60,902 nt of DNA from the NCBI GenBank assembly GCA_036389135.1, contig DASVQP010000079.1:1-60902 (forward strand). The letters are read 5' to 3'. Positions within the stretch are counted from its first letter, which is position 1. Every line of letters begins with the position of its first letter. The stretch is from Longimicrobium sp. Its GTDB lineage: Bacteria > Gemmatimonadota > Gemmatimonadetes > Longimicrobiales > Longimicrobiaceae. Position numbers and translations under genes: made by a program. Shown here in pieces: positions 7,159 to 16,380 of this stretch. A model generated the notes under the pieces. The model saw only the letters and a program-made list of their open reading frames with translations. It searched no databases and had not been told where the DNA came from.

Positions 7159-8664
7159 TCACCTGCCGGCGCGTCGCAGCGCATGCCGGCGGTTGGGCTC
7201 TTTTCGCAGAGTCGCGCGATACTCCGCGCGCGCTTCGGCGGGCCGCTTCAACTCCAGCAGCATGTCGCCGAGCAGCTCGCGGGCGGGTACCAGAGGCCCC
7301 GGAGTGACCGCGTTCTTTTCCGTGGCGTCCTCACGCGCCGCGGCCTCGCGCATGCGCGACAGGGCCGTGGGCACGCGCTGCTGGGCAAAGGCGAGCCAAG
7401 CCTGCGCGGCCAGGTGCTGAACCGCCACCTGTTCCGCCCAGAACTCTTCTCCACGCGCACCCAGCCGCTGCCTGATCGCGGCCAGAGAATCGATCGCCAC
7501 CGCCGCGGCGGCGAGATCACCGGTGCGTGAGGCACCGAGTGAGCGAGCGAAGTACGTCATTGCCTCCGTGTACGGGTAGGCGGTCGCGGACGGCCGGAGC
7601 GCGGCGGCCTCCCTCCACGCGCGCCGCTCGAGCGCCCATCGCGCCGGGATCGCGGCGAGCGCAAAGATCCCCGCCGAGCCGGGTGCCGCGCCGGTGATCG
7701 CGTTCGGGTCGAAGCGCGCCGCCAGCGCCGGCAATCCATCGAGGATCGCTCTGGCCTCCGCTTCCTTTCCCATCTGCAGATAGGCGTACATGGCGTAGTC
7801 CGCGGCATGCAACACCTCCGAGATTGAGCCGCTCGCCAGGGCGACCTCCATCGAGCGCCGGTTCGTGCTGACCGATTCATCCCACATCCCCACCCGCGTG
7901 AAGGTGTGCGAGGGCATGTGCAGTGCGTGCGCGGCGGCGGGTGCGATGCTCGCGTAACGGCGCGCGGCCGCCCGCGCCCGATCGGCCAGCGGCGGGTAGT
8001 CGTAGCTGTGGATGATGTAGTGCGCGAGCCCGGGGTGATCGGGCTGAGCGGCGAGGAGCGACTCCAGGATGCTGCCGGCCCTCTTCTGGCTGGTGTAAGT
8101 CTTGTCGGTCGGCGAGGCCGAGGCCGCCAGCGCGATCGCGTGGAAGATGGTGGCTTCGGTGTCGGTGGGATATCGCGCGGCGAGCTCGCCCATGGCGCGC
8201 TCGTATGCGACGAAGCGGCTGCGCTGGTCCCGGCGCTCGACGTCCTCGTACAGCTGGCTTACGGCGCGAATGTAGCCGCGCTCGCGCTCGGACGCGCCGG
8301 CGCCGAGCCGCAGCGCGGCGTCGGAGGACTGCTTCCCCAGCCTCAGCTGCGCCGGTGACCGGCCGCCCACCGCCATCGGGTTGCTCCAGCGGCTGAGCGC
8401 GACTCCCCAGTGCGCCATGGCGCACGTGGAGTCGGACGCGATCACTTCGTCGAAGGCCCTGATCGATGCGCCGAACTCAAAGGAGTGCAGCAGGGCGACG
8501 GCCCGGTCGAAGCGGGGAGCCACCGCGGGGCTGCACGACGTGGCGAAGCGAACGGTGCCCAGCTTTTCAGGCGATCCGGCCGGCGGATGGACGTGCCCCT
8601 GCGTGAGGACACGGGCCGGGAGAAGGCAAAGCACCGCGGCCGCGGCGATCGAAAAACGCTTCAT
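7159..8664 (-). CDS. Exported TPR-repeat protein
   Basis: This 501-residue protein has a signal peptide ('AAAAVLCLLPARVLTQG'). Helical repeats follow, of the tetratricopeptide kind seen in 'FDRAVALLHSFEFGASIRAFDEVIASDSTCAMAHWGVALS' at the N-terminus (residues about 53-92) and 'ARELLGDMLLELKRPAEARAEY' at the C-terminus. A conserved middle block, 'HYIIHSYDYPPLA' and 'AHALHMPSHTFTRVGMWDES', is typical of a soil-bacterial family often annotated simply as TPR protein. The start has a good site, AGGGAGCACAC, before the ATG at 8664. It lies 109 bases downstream of the multicopper oxidase on the same strand, which suggests co-transcription. Its binding partner is unknown. Confidence 0.8.
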   Translation of the reverse strand: MKRFSIAAAAVLCLLPARVLTQGHVHPPAGSPEKLGTVRFATSCSPAVAPRFDRAVALLHSFEFGASIRAFDEVIASDSTCAMAHWGVALSRWSNPMAVGGRSPAQLRLGKQSSDAALRLGAGASERERGYIRAVSQLYEDVERRDQRSRFVAYERAMGELAARYPTDTEATIFHAIALAASASPTDKTYTSQKRAGSILESLLAAQPDHPGLAHYIIHSYDYPPLADRARAAARRYASIAPAAAHALHMPSHTFTRVGMWDESVSTNRRSMEVALASGSISEVLHAADYAMYAYLQMGKEAEARAILDGLPALAARFDPNAITGAAPGSAGIFALAAIPARWALERRAWREAAALRPSATAYPYTEAMTYFARSLGASRTGDLAAAAVAIDSLAAIRQRLGARGEEFWAEQVAVQHLAAQAWLAFAQQRVPTALSRMREAAAREDATEKNAVTPGPLVPARELLGDMLLELKRPAEARAEYRATLRKEPNRRHALRRAGR

Positions 8665-8773
8665 GTGTGCTCCCTGGTTGCGGCGACGTTGGAGCCGTGC
8701 CGCCGTGGTGGTGGACCTCTTCCGAGCTGTGTAACGGGTGGTGCATCGACGGGCGTGGCTTCGCTCCGCCCAT

Positions 8774-10723
8774 TCACCGGACCAGGATCCGGATGGGAAT
8801 GATCCAGCCCGACAGCTGCGTCTTCACCTCGAGCCGCAGCTCGCCGGGTGTTGCCGGCGTGAACTCGAAGTCGGCGGTTTCTCCGGGGCCGGTCAGGAGA
8901 TAGGCCGGCCGCTCGCCGCGCTGCGTGGCGGGGAGGTCGGCGCCGTCCTTGGCCACGGGCCGCCAGGAGGCGAGCGCCGAATCGGACATCAGCGAAAAGA
9001 TCACGCGCCAATCGGGATTGATGTTGATGAAGCGCAGCCGGTACCTGGTGCCTGCCCGAAGCTCCACGGGCGGCGGTGTCGCGCTGCCGTTGACCACTCC
9101 GGGTGACTGGAAGTCGAGTTCCGGGAGCGAGTCGCTGGGGCCGGAGCCTCCCACGACGAAAACCCGGTCGAGCTGCGGATCGTACGGCTGGTCCGGGTCT
9201 ACCACGAGCAGCGGCCCATAGAGCCCCGAGCCCAGTTGAAGCTGCTCGTTCGAGTGGGTGTGGTAGATGAAAGTGCCGGAGCGCGGGGGGACGAACTCGG
9301 CCGCGAAGGAGTCGCCCGGCGCGATGGGGGGCATGATGCGCCCCGGGGCCCCGCTCCACCCCGGCACGCCGTCCGAGAAGCTCTCCAGCTCGATTCCATG
9401 CCAGTGGACGGCGGTCGCTTCCCGAAGGTGGTTGACCACAGTGATGCGAACGGGCTCTCCGCGGCGCAGCACGAGCATCGGCCCGGGGAGCTGGATCGAG
9501 TCACGCGCGGGTTCCGCTCCGCCTTCCTGCACGACGTAGCCCATCCCGGCGATCTTGCGGAAGCGTGCCGGTGCGGTCTGCGCCAGCAGCCGGATCTCGC
9601 GCGGCGCGGCTGCCGCGGCTGCTGGAGCGCGTGCGCCGGGTGCCGGACGGACCGCGAGTCCCAGCACCAGGCCAGACATCCGGTGAGGCGCGGTGGCGTC
9701 GGTGTGCGAAGCGTGCGCGCCTGCACCCGTTTCCGGCGGGATCTCCTGGCCGCGGGGAAGCGCGAGATGGTGAGACACGTGGAAGGCGAAATGGCAGTGG
9801 AAGAGCCAGTTTCCCGGCCGTTCCGGGACCCACGACATCGCCATCGTCTCGCCCGGGAGCATGAGCTCGGTCACGACGAACGGACGGGCATCGCCGCGGT
9901 ACGTCCGCTGTGTGTGCGCGTTGCCCCGGCTCTCCACGTTGAAATAGAAGCCGTGGAGGTGCATGGGGTGAGAGCTCGCCGTCGCGTTCACCCATCTCCA
10001 GCGAACCGCGTCACCCTGATCGAAATCGAGGCGCTCGGTGTGAGGCCAGGAGCGGCCGTTGATCACCATCGTCTCCACGTCTCGCGCGGTGGAGTCTGGC
10101 GCCGCACCCGGGGCACGGTTCCAGCCGGCGGGCCGAAACCAGTTGCCGATCACGAACACCCGGTCGTCGGCCGCGCCACCGGCGGGGTCCACCACGAGCG
10201 CTCCGGAGAGCTGGCTTTCCCGCCATTCGCGATCCTCCATGCCCCGGCCACCGACGGTTCCCCAGTAGTAGTAGGTCCCCGCCCTGTCCGCGCGGAAGCG
10301 GACGTCGCGGGTGGCGCCGGTGGGGATGTGGAGGGGAATGGCGCCGCCGGTATCCGCCTGGAGCCCGAACACGGTGATGGCCGAGTCCGTAGGGTTGCGG
10401 ATGCTCACCCGAACCTCGGCCCCCTGCCGGACTCGGATCAGCGGCCCCGGCACCTGGAGGACTTTGCCCACTTCCGCGAAGGCGAGGGCCGGCACGCTCG
10501 GCCCGTCGTCCTCCTCCGGGTAGAGCAGGCCTTCGCGCACCTCCAGCCTGAGAGTGAGCACGCGATCGGCGAGGTGCCCGGCCGGCCTGCGATTGTCGTT
10601 CGGCGCAATGCGCTCGCCCCGCTTCCATGCGGATGGCGTTTCGGCCTCCGCGAGAGGCTGGCCGGCCGCTGGCACGGTGGCGAGTATGGCGTAGACGAGT
10701 GCGGCCACGGAGCGCTGGATCAT
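8774..10723 (-). CDS. Multicopper oxidase with rearranged copper-ligand order
   Basis: This 649-residue exported protein (signal peptide ending 'VPAAGQ') is made of four cupredoxin-like domains. The copper ligands come in an unusual order. 'HPMHLHG' is at 252-258 and 'HCHFAFHVSHH' at 309-319 (type 1 Cys310). These are followed by 'HWHG' at 440-443 and 'HTHS' at 488-491. In laccases, CueO and CotA the HWHG/HxH pair is in the first domain and the HPxHLHG/HCH pair in the last. Here the first domain has 'YYYWGT' where HxH would be, and the last domain has no ligands. All four His-x-His motifs needed for a trinuclear centre are still present, so it is probably an active oxidase of metals or phenols. 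A spacer (about 331-372) between halves is Ala/His-rich. Confidence 0.85.
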   Translation of the reverse strand: MIQRSVAALVYAILATVPAAGQPLAEAETPSAWKRGERIAPNDNRRPAGHLADRVLTLRLEVREGLLYPEEDDGPSVPALAFAEVGKVLQVPGPLIRVRQGAEVRVSIRNPTDSAITVFGLQADTGGAIPLHIPTGATRDVRFRADRAGTYYYWGTVGGRGMEDREWRESQLSGALVVDPAGGAADDRVFVIGNWFRPAGWNRAPGAAPDSTARDVETMVINGRSWPHTERLDFDQGDAVRWRWVNATASSHPMHLHGFYFNVESRGNAHTQRTYRGDARPFVVTELMLPGETMAMSWVPERPGNWLFHCHFAFHVSHHLALPRGQEIPPETGAGAHASHTDATAPHRMSGLVLGLAVRPAPGARAPAAAAAAPREIRLLAQTAPARFRKIAGMGYVVQEGGAEPARDSIQLPGPMLVLRRGEPVRITVVNHLREATAVHWHGIELESFSDGVPGWSGAPGRIMPPIAPGDSFAAEFVPPRSGTFIYHTHSNEQLQLGSGLYGPLLVVDPDQPYDPQLDRVFVVGGSGPSDSLPELDFQSPGVVNGSATPPPVELRAGTRYRLRFININPDWRVIFSLMSDSALASWRPVAKDGADLPATQRGERPAYLLTGPGETADFEFTPATPGELRLEVKTQLSGWIIPIRILVR

Positions 10724-10737
10724 GGATTCCCTTTGGG

Positions 10738-10871
10738 TCTCACGCAGAGGCGCAGAGGCGCAGGAAAAAAAAGATGAGAACAGATGGGCTCACACAGAGG
10801 CACAGAGGGAACTGAAAGAACAACAAGGGGTTCCCTGTGCCCTCGTCTGTCCCTCAGTGTCTCTGTGTGAG
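10738..10871. repeat. CACAGAG-type repeat, copy 6 (one and a half elements)
   Basis: A left outer arm CTCACGCAGAGGCGCAGAGG (from 10739) has no right partner. It is followed by a complete inner inverted repeat (about 10789-10812 with 10830-10871, ending AGTGTCTCTGTGTGAG). It fills the space between the multicopper oxidase start and the prolyl oligopeptidase stop, on top of any promoter for the oxidase. Confidence 0.75.
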
Positions 10872-10880
10872 AAGCTCCGT

Positions 10881-13148
10881 TCACCGGCTGCTCGGGGCGG
10901 CGGGGATCCGCAGTCCAAGCCGATCCGCAAAGAAGGCGAACACGGCCGCGGCACGGCGATCGCTGACGTCCGCCGGCTGCGAGTCGCCCATGTGGCCGGC
11001 CTCGAAGTCCACTCGCAGAAGCACCCGCCGCTCGCCGCCGGGCAGCGCCGCGGCGCCGCCGGCGTCGCGCAGAGCCGCGGCGAGCTTGGCGGGGTGCCAC
11101 GGGGTGACGCGCGTGTCGTTGAAGGCGGCGTAAAGGAGCGTCGGCGGGTATGCCGTCCCCCGCTGCACGTGATGATACGGGCTCATCGCGAGCAGCGCGC
11201 GGAACCCGGCCTCGGTCTCCGCCGATCCGAACTCGTGCACGTTCTGCGGCCCGGCGCCGCTCCCCATGAGCCGGGGCATGTCCGCGACGCCCACCTCGAT
11301 CGCCGCGGCGCCAAAGAGCTCCGGGCGCTCGGTGATGGCCCGGCCGGCAAAGATTCCGCCCGCGCTGCCGCCGTTGATCCCGAGCATCGCCGATGTGGTC
11401 AGCCCCTGCTTCAGCAGGTACTCGGCGCAGGCGATCCCGTCCATCCAGCTGTTTCGCTTCGTTTCCTGCATTCCCGCGCGGTGCCACGTCTCGCCGTTGT
11501 AGCCGCCTCCCCGCACGTGGCAGATGGCATAGGTGCCGCCCGCCTCCAGCCATGGGCGAATCTGCGGCCGGAAGAAGGCGTCGTCCGTTGCGCCGTAGGC
11601 GCCGTAGCCGTACAGCACGGTGGGTTGGGGGCCGGCCGCGCGGAACCCCCTCAATATGGTGAGCGGCACCCGCGTTCCGTCGTGCGAGGGGGCGAAGACG
11701 GTTTCCGCCGACATCCCTTCGAGCCGGCCGAACGGGTCAGGGGCGTTCAGCGGCGTGGGCAGCTCCACGATGCGCCGTGCTCCCGGATCATAGCGGAAGC
11801 GCCGGTCCGCCTGCGTCCATCCGCCGAAGACGAAGCGCACGCCCGGCTGCTGGTCCAGCGCCTCCAGCTGTCCTGCGCTCCCATCGAAAGGGAAGGGGAT
11901 CTCCTCCACCTCCCCCGCGTCGTATGGCCAGCGGTACATCCGCTGGCGGCCCTGATCGGTGCCCAGCCAGTAGACTGCGTCGCGCGCAAGGGCGAGCCGG
12001 TCGAACGTGTTGAAGAACCCCAGCCCCGGCCGCTCGAGGAGGACCTCCGCGCGCGACCAGTCGAGCGCCGGTCCCTCACCTTCAACGAACCCCGCGGGGA
12101 TCGGCAGCCGCACCAGGCGTCCCGCCGGCGCGCCGCGGAAGGAGGCGGCGTACAGCCAGGGCCCGCGCACGCGGAGCCGCTGGATGCTGTCGGTCAACGA
12201 GGTCACGCGGCGCCACGTCGCGGGGGGTGGCGTCGCCCCCCGAGCCACCGCCCCCAGGGGAGCGATGAACGCTTCCCCCGTGCGGACGGTGTTCTCCCGA
12301 TAAATCGTAGCGAGCGCGATCCCCGCCTCGGCGTCGGCCTCCGGGCCTCCGATGGCGGACGAATCACCCGTCAGCCGGTGGGGCTCGAACACCACGACGT
12401 CGCTTGCCACCGGGGTGCCCACGACGTGCCGAAGGGTGGGCATGGCCCCCCAGACCCGTGCCGCCGTGGCGCTGGCCGGCGCGTCGCGCGTCATGGAGTA
12501 GAGGAAGGATGCGCCGCCCGGAAGCCAGGAGACGCCGGACGCGGAGCGCGGCAGCTCGGCGGTGAGCACGCGGCCGGTGGAGGTCTCTACGATGACGGTG
12601 GCGGGACGCTCGTTGTTGTTCTCGGTATACGACACCGCGACGTGCGCGCCACTCGGCGACGGACCATAGAAGGAGACGACCGCCGTACGGGCACCCGTGA
12701 CGCGTGCGAGCTCCACGGGCCCGATCAGCCGCCGCTCGCCCGAGTAGGTATCCCGCACGTACAGCGAGGGTGCCTGCTCGCCGGCGAGTGCCTTCAGGTA
12801 GAAGGCGCGCCCGGGCTGCTCCGCGATCTGCGTCGTGCGGTAGGGCCGCGCGTTTCGGGCCTGTGCCAGCCGTGCAACGATGTGGCGGTAGGCGGGCAGG
12901 CGCTCGAGCGCGGCGCGTGTGACCGCATCCTCCTGCTCGTACCACCCGCGTACGGCTGCGTCCTCGTATCGCTCCAGCCAGCGGTACGGGTCAGCCACCC
13001 GCGTGCCGAAGTACGTACTGGACGAGTCCTCGCGCGGTGCCACCGGTACCCGCGCGGCCGGCGTGCTTCCGCCTCCCCCGGATCTCTGCGAGTACAGCGG
13101 CGAGGCCGTGGCGGCGATCGCGAATACGAGCAGGTAGGCAGGCTTCAT
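10881..13148 (-). CDS. Prolyl oligopeptidase family serine peptidase (S9)
   Basis: This 755-residue exported peptidase has a signal peptide ('LLVFAIAATASPLYSQ'). An N-terminal seven-bladed propeller begins at about residue 90. The C-terminal alpha/beta-hydrolase domain holds the catalytic triad: Ser595 in 'NGGSAGG', Asp678 in 'AAFNDTRV' and His719 in 'EAGHMG'. The 'HVRGGGYNGETWHRAG' stretch before the nucleophile is the usual S9A signature. The family cleaves short peptides after proline; an exported version would work on peptides in the periplasm or outside. Length fits the family (700-760). It is probably transcribed alone, with repeat copy 6 at its 3' side. Confidence 0.9.
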   Translation of the reverse strand: MKPAYLLVFAIAATASPLYSQRSGGGGSTPAARVPVAPREDSSSTYFGTRVADPYRWLERYEDAAVRGWYEQEDAVTRAALERLPAYRHIVARLAQARNARPYRTTQIAEQPGRAFYLKALAGEQAPSLYVRDTYSGERRLIGPVELARVTGARTAVVSFYGPSPSGAHVAVSYTENNNERPATVIVETSTGRVLTAELPRSASGVSWLPGGASFLYSMTRDAPASATAARVWGAMPTLRHVVGTPVASDVVVFEPHRLTGDSSAIGGPEADAEAGIALATIYRENTVRTGEAFIAPLGAVARGATPPPATWRRVTSLTDSIQRLRVRGPWLYAASFRGAPAGRLVRLPIPAGFVEGEGPALDWSRAEVLLERPGLGFFNTFDRLALARDAVYWLGTDQGRQRMYRWPYDAGEVEEIPFPFDGSAGQLEALDQQPGVRFVFGGWTQADRRFRYDPGARRIVELPTPLNAPDPFGRLEGMSAETVFAPSHDGTRVPLTILRGFRAAGPQPTVLYGYGAYGATDDAFFRPQIRPWLEAGGTYAICHVRGGGYNGETWHRAGMQETKRNSWMDGIACAEYLLKQGLTTSAMLGINGGSAGGIFAGRAITERPELFGAAAIEVGVADMPRLMGSGAGPQNVHEFGSAETEAGFRALLAMSPYHHVQRGTAYPPTLLYAAFNDTRVTPWHPAKLAAALRDAGGAAALPGGERRVLLRVDFEAGHMGDSQPADVSDRRAAAVFAFFADRLGLRIPAAPSSR

Positions 13149-13485
13149 CGGGGGGCGGGGGAGGTGGGGGAGGGCGCTGGCGTGCAGCTACTGGTCAGGA
13201 GCACGCATGTGTTGGTCCGCGCGGCGGAAACCCACATTTCTGTGCCGCGCAACGGAGTTCAAGCAGAGGATCGTACGAGGCGAACGAATCCTGGGACATG
13301 GACGACCCGGTTTAAGCCACAGGTAGTGGCGCTGGTGCCACACTCGTGCCGCCCGCCTGGTCGGTGCCCGGGCCGGTCGATTCGTCTTTTATCGCCAGAG
13401 CCTGCGGGGGGCGCCGGCTCACCGTCCTCGGCCCCGACCAGCTCCGCGCGCAGCCCCGTGCAGGACCGCTGTCAGGCGCGCGGCA
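13149..13485. other. Intergenic stretch without a recognisable gene
   Basis: I see no gene-like frame on either strand. The part near 13149-13200 is G-rich on the plus strand. It should contain the minus-strand promoter of the prolyl oligopeptidase, but I cannot pick clear -35 and -10 boxes. Confidence 0.4.
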
Positions 13486-14160
13486 TCACTCCCACGCCGA
13501 CAACGTCTTCCAGTCCAGCAGGCGCACCGCCCTGCCAGCCTCGGTGGCGCGCCAGTAGACCACCCCTGCCCGGTCCGGGTCGTTCCGGCGCTCCGCGAAG
13601 CCCCACAGGGTGAGCCAGTGAAGGTCCGTGCCGTCGACCGCGATGTGCGGTTGACGCTCGCGCCGTTGTGTGAAGTTGTGCAGGTCTACGCGTGCGCCAA
13701 GCTCGCGTCCGCTCACCCAGCCGCGCCCGCCGAACCGCTCCGGCACGGCCGGGTCGTCGTAGGCTTCGCGCAGCAGCCCGAGCGCGCCGCGCTGGCGGCT
13801 CGGAGCATACACCGCCTTGCCGGTGTCATCCATGCGCGGCCGGGGGACGGCCTTGTGCTCCTTTGGGTCGGGTTCGTTGATCGTGGCCAAGCCCCGCTCA
13901 GTGATCCGATACACCCACACCGGCCGCTTCTGGCCGGGGGCGCGCACGTCCGCATGGGTCACGAGGCCCCGCTTGTGGAGCCGGGGGAGAACTTCCGGAA
14001 AATACCCGGCCAGGTGGTCGCGCACGTCGTTGATGTGAGCCCAGCCGCGCACCCCCTGCAGTTCGTATCCCGCGCGGCGAATCGCCAGCAGGCGCAGGAA
14101 GCGGAGCGCGTCCCGTTCGTCGCGCGTCCAACGCCAGCGGGTTGGCTGCGATTCGGGCAT
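13486..14160 (-). CDS. Winged-helix-like protein of unknown role
   Basis: This is a 224-residue soluble protein with no signal peptide. Residues 15-90 look like a winged helix: helices around 'DALRFLRLLAIRRA', 'HINDVRDHLAGYFPEVLPRL' and a wing 'VWVYRITERGLATIN', the layout of PadR- and MarR-like DNA-binding domains. The C-terminal half ('GRGWVSGRELGARVDLHNF', 'LHWLTLWGFAERR', 'VVYWRATEAGRAVRLLDW') looks like a second winged helix with the same ending. It could be a transcription regulator; no target is evident. It is divergent from the small lipoprotein gene, with 265 bases between. Confidence 0.6.
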   Translation of the reverse strand: MPESQPTRWRWTRDERDALRFLRLLAIRRAGYELQGVRGWAHINDVRDHLAGYFPEVLPRLHKRGLVTHADVRAPGQKRPVWVYRITERGLATINEPDPKEHKAVPRPRMDDTGKAVYAPSRQRGALGLLREAYDDPAVPERFGGRGWVSGRELGARVDLHNFTQRRERQPHIAVDGTDLHWLTLWGFAERRNDPDRAGVVYWRATEAGRAVRLLDWKTLSAWE

Positions 14161-14425
14161 CGTATTCTCCCCCCAGGTGGCCTGACATGGGCGATTTCGC
14201 CTTTGCAGACGCTACGTGGTGGGGGCATCCTCGATCCAGACGAGCGGTCTGGCTGAACGCGCACGCCGTGGCCGGTAGCACGCACGTGCCGGCCGGGCGC
14301 TGGTTTACACTGAGTCGGATCGGGCGCTTGAGAGACAAGCCCACGTAACTGGCGCAAACGGTACGCCGCGCATCATAATTGGGGACCCTTCGCAGTTCCC
14401 CCACTACACAACAGGATGGCGAAAG

Positions 14426-14674
14426 ATGAAAGCTCCCCGGATTGCCCTGGCCGTGCTTCTGACGTGCTCCGCGCTGGCAGCGTGCGCGGATGTGGGCTCC
14501 ATCAGCGGCGCGGCTCCGTCGCGGCCGGGTTTTGACGGTCTCGGGATGGGTGGCGGTGGGATCGTGACGCCGCCGGACACGACGGATGAGGCAGGCACGG
14601 CCGGAACGACGGAAAACACGCCCGACACCACAACGGCGGTCGGACGCGGCATCGGGATGGGCGGCGGGGGCTGA
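14426..14674 (+). CDS. Small Gly/Thr-rich lipoprotein
   Basis: This 82-residue protein has a lipoprotein signal peptide ending in the lipobox 'ALAAC' (Cys20). The mature part is low-complexity: 'GLGMGGGGIVTPPDTTDEAG' in the middle and 'GRGIGMGGGG' at the C-terminus, so the same G-rich motif occurs twice. No family is recognised. The start follows AGGATGGCGAAAG. Its stop is three bases from the stop of the convergent TPR gene, so the two may be regulated together or against each other. Confidence 0.6.
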   Translation: MKAPRIALAVLLTCSALAACADVGSISGAAPSRPGFDGLGMGGGGIVTPPDTTDEAGTAGTTENTPDTTTAVGRGIGMGGGG

Positions 14675-14677
14675 GTC

Positions 14678-15985
14678 CTACGTACGGCCGGACATGGTGA
14701 ACTGACGAACGTCGACCCGCGTACCCGCCTCAGGGCTGGCGCGCAGGTCGCGCAGGCGAGTCAGGAAGAGGGACCGGAGTGCGGCGGCACGATCAGCGGG
14801 GGGCGGTGCCTCTCGCTGGTCCCCGCCCACTCCGTCCAGCACCCGTCGAGCCCGCCGTAGCGGTTCCCGCTCCCGGCGGCGCTCTGCCAGCTCCAGCGCG
14901 CGCGCGGCCAGACCGTGCGCGCGCTCAGCGTCACCCAGCAGGGCCGCGCCTTCCGCCGCCAGCGACAGGGCTCCGGCCGCATGCGTCTCAGCCAAGGAGC
15001 CAAGCAGCAACAGATCCGCGACGGCCTCCGCGTGCCGCTGCCGCTGACCCGCACCGGCAGCCGCGAGTGCCACCGTCCCCATCATCGCCACACGCTCCCA
15101 CGGCCTTGAGAAGAATGGCAGCGCCGCGTCCAGCACGGCGAGCGCATCCGCGTGAGCACCGTGGAGCGCCATCAGGCATCCCACGTCGTGCGCCAGGTGC
15201 GGCAGCCGGGGGTGGCGAGCCGAGTACAGGTCCAGGGCGAGCCGGGCGTGCCGGTCGCCCGCCGCAAAGGTCCCGGCCGAGCACTCGACCAGCAGGAGGT
15301 TGTGGTGCGCCGTCGCGGCGAAGGTGTAGTGCCCGGAGCGGAACGCGGACCATCGTGCGCGGTTGTGTGCCCGCCGGGCGCGCGCCACGTCGCCAAGCTC
15401 GTAGAAGAGCAAGCCGAGCCGCAGATACGCTCGTGCGTGCCACTCCCAATCCTGCGTGCGCCGCGCCGTCCGGACGGCCCTGGTCAGCCACAGTTCGGCG
15501 CGCTGGTCAGCAGCTTGTGCCGTGCACGCGGTCCCCGCCAGAGCGGCGGCGCGGGCGCTTGTGGGGTCGGCCAGCGCGGCGGCTTCCGCGAAGTGCAGCG
15601 CCGTTTCCGGCATGAGCTCGCCTTCAGCCCACTCGCTGATCGCAAGGCACGCGGCCGACATGCCGGGGCCGCTCACGTGTTCCGGGTACTGCACCAGCGC
15701 GCCGAGCGCACGCATAGGGATCGTCAGGGCTTCAGAGAGGCATCCAAGCACTTCCGGCTCCTGCCCGGTGAAGAGTCCGGCGCGGCTCCCTTCCCCCGCG
15801 AGCGCCCAGAGGCGCACGTCCCGCACGCGCTGCCACAGCAGGAGTGCCAACGGTGCGTCCGTCTCCGCCAGGAGGGCGGTTTCGTCACGCGGCCAACTTG
15901 GGGCCGGGGGGAAGGTCGGGCTGTTCTTCGGAGGCGGTCGCTTGGGGGGCGGCATAAGAAGAGGCGCAGGAGGAATGGGGTCCAT
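14678..15985 (-). CDS. Cytoplasmic TPR-repeat protein
   Basis: This 435-residue protein has no signal peptide. It begins with a Pro-rich tail ('PPAPLLMPPPKRPPPKNSP') and continues as Ala/Leu/Arg-rich helical repeats across residues about 130-390, with TPR-like units such as 'WEWHARAYLRLGLLFYELGDV', 'HYTFAATAHHNLLLVECSAG' and 'AERAHGLAARALELAERR'. No DNA-binding domain is obvious at the N-terminus (residues 30-110). The shape resembles TPR sensor or scaffold proteins. The start at 15985 has no clear ribosome binding site; Met11 at 15955 is an alternative. It is convergent with the small lipoprotein. Confidence 0.6.
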   Translation of the reverse strand: MDPIPPAPLLMPPPKRPPPKNSPTFPPAPSWPRDETALLAETDAPLALLLWQRVRDVRLWALAGEGSRAGLFTGQEPEVLGCLSEALTIPMRALGALVQYPEHVSGPGMSAACLAISEWAEGELMPETALHFAEAAALADPTSARAAALAGTACTAQAADQRAELWLTRAVRTARRTQDWEWHARAYLRLGLLFYELGDVARARRAHNRARWSAFRSGHYTFAATAHHNLLLVECSAGTFAAGDRHARLALDLYSARHPRLPHLAHDVGCLMALHGAHADALAVLDAALPFFSRPWERVAMMGTVALAAAGAGQRQRHAEAVADLLLLGSLAETHAAGALSLAAEGAALLGDAERAHGLAARALELAERRREREPLRRARRVLDGVGGDQREAPPPADRAAALRSLFLTRLRDLRASPEAGTRVDVRQFTMSGRT

Positions 15986-16009
15986 CTATTTGGCCCGTTG
16001 TACCGGGCG

Positions 16010-16039
16010 AGTATAGTGCGCGCTCCGCCGGGTGCTCAA
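16010..16039 (-). promoter_or_regulatory. Possible promoter of the cytoplasmic TPR gene
   Basis: Read on the minus strand, TTGAGC (16039-16034) and TATACT (16015-16010) are separated by 18 bases. The predicted start of transcription would leave a leader of only about 20 bases before the ATG at 15985. Confidence 0.4.
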
Positions 16040-16205
16040 AGGATTGCTTGCTGCTCGCATTCACCTAGCTGACAGGCTCATGTAGGTCCGCTTTCGGCCA
16101 ACACTCGCACGCTTCGGAGTGTACGTTCTGTCCGGTTCCCAGCGCCAGCCCACGCATCCGTCTCAATGTGAGCGGAAGGAGTATTGCCTGCAGGCGCACC
16201 AGGTG

Positions 16206-16380
16206 GCGGCAACCCTTCGGTCGAGGGTTGCCGCCGATGTTCTACGGGTGGTCTCGGCCCTCAGCCGATCAGTACCGGAACGCCACCTTGATGCTGCCGC
16301 TCCCCTTCTTGTCCATTGCGGTGAGGAGGGCGTCGCGGAGCTGGTAGAGCGGAAGGTGTGGGTCAGCAGTGCGGTGAGGG
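16206..16380. repeat. Diverged duplicate of the zinc dehydrogenase 3' end, copy A
   Basis: This stretch aligns with 17966-18155 in the same orientation. Both have a hairpin GGCGGCAACC..GGTTGCCGCC, then CAGTACCGGAACGCCACC, then the last 30 codons of the dehydrogenase read on the minus strand. I estimate 80-90 per cent identity by eye, so it is not a fresh copy. With copy B it brackets the gene at 16630-17775. Confidence 0.8.
16269..16370 (-). pseudogene. Fragment of zinc dehydrogenase C-terminus
   Basis: On the minus strand this codes 'QLRDALLTAMDKKGSGSIKV' and then 'AFRY' and a stop, identical to the C-terminus of the intact dehydrogenase at 18037. The sequence just before this is shifted by one frame relative to the intact gene and no upstream domains are present. 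It is a non-functional remnant of a duplication. Confidence 0.8.
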
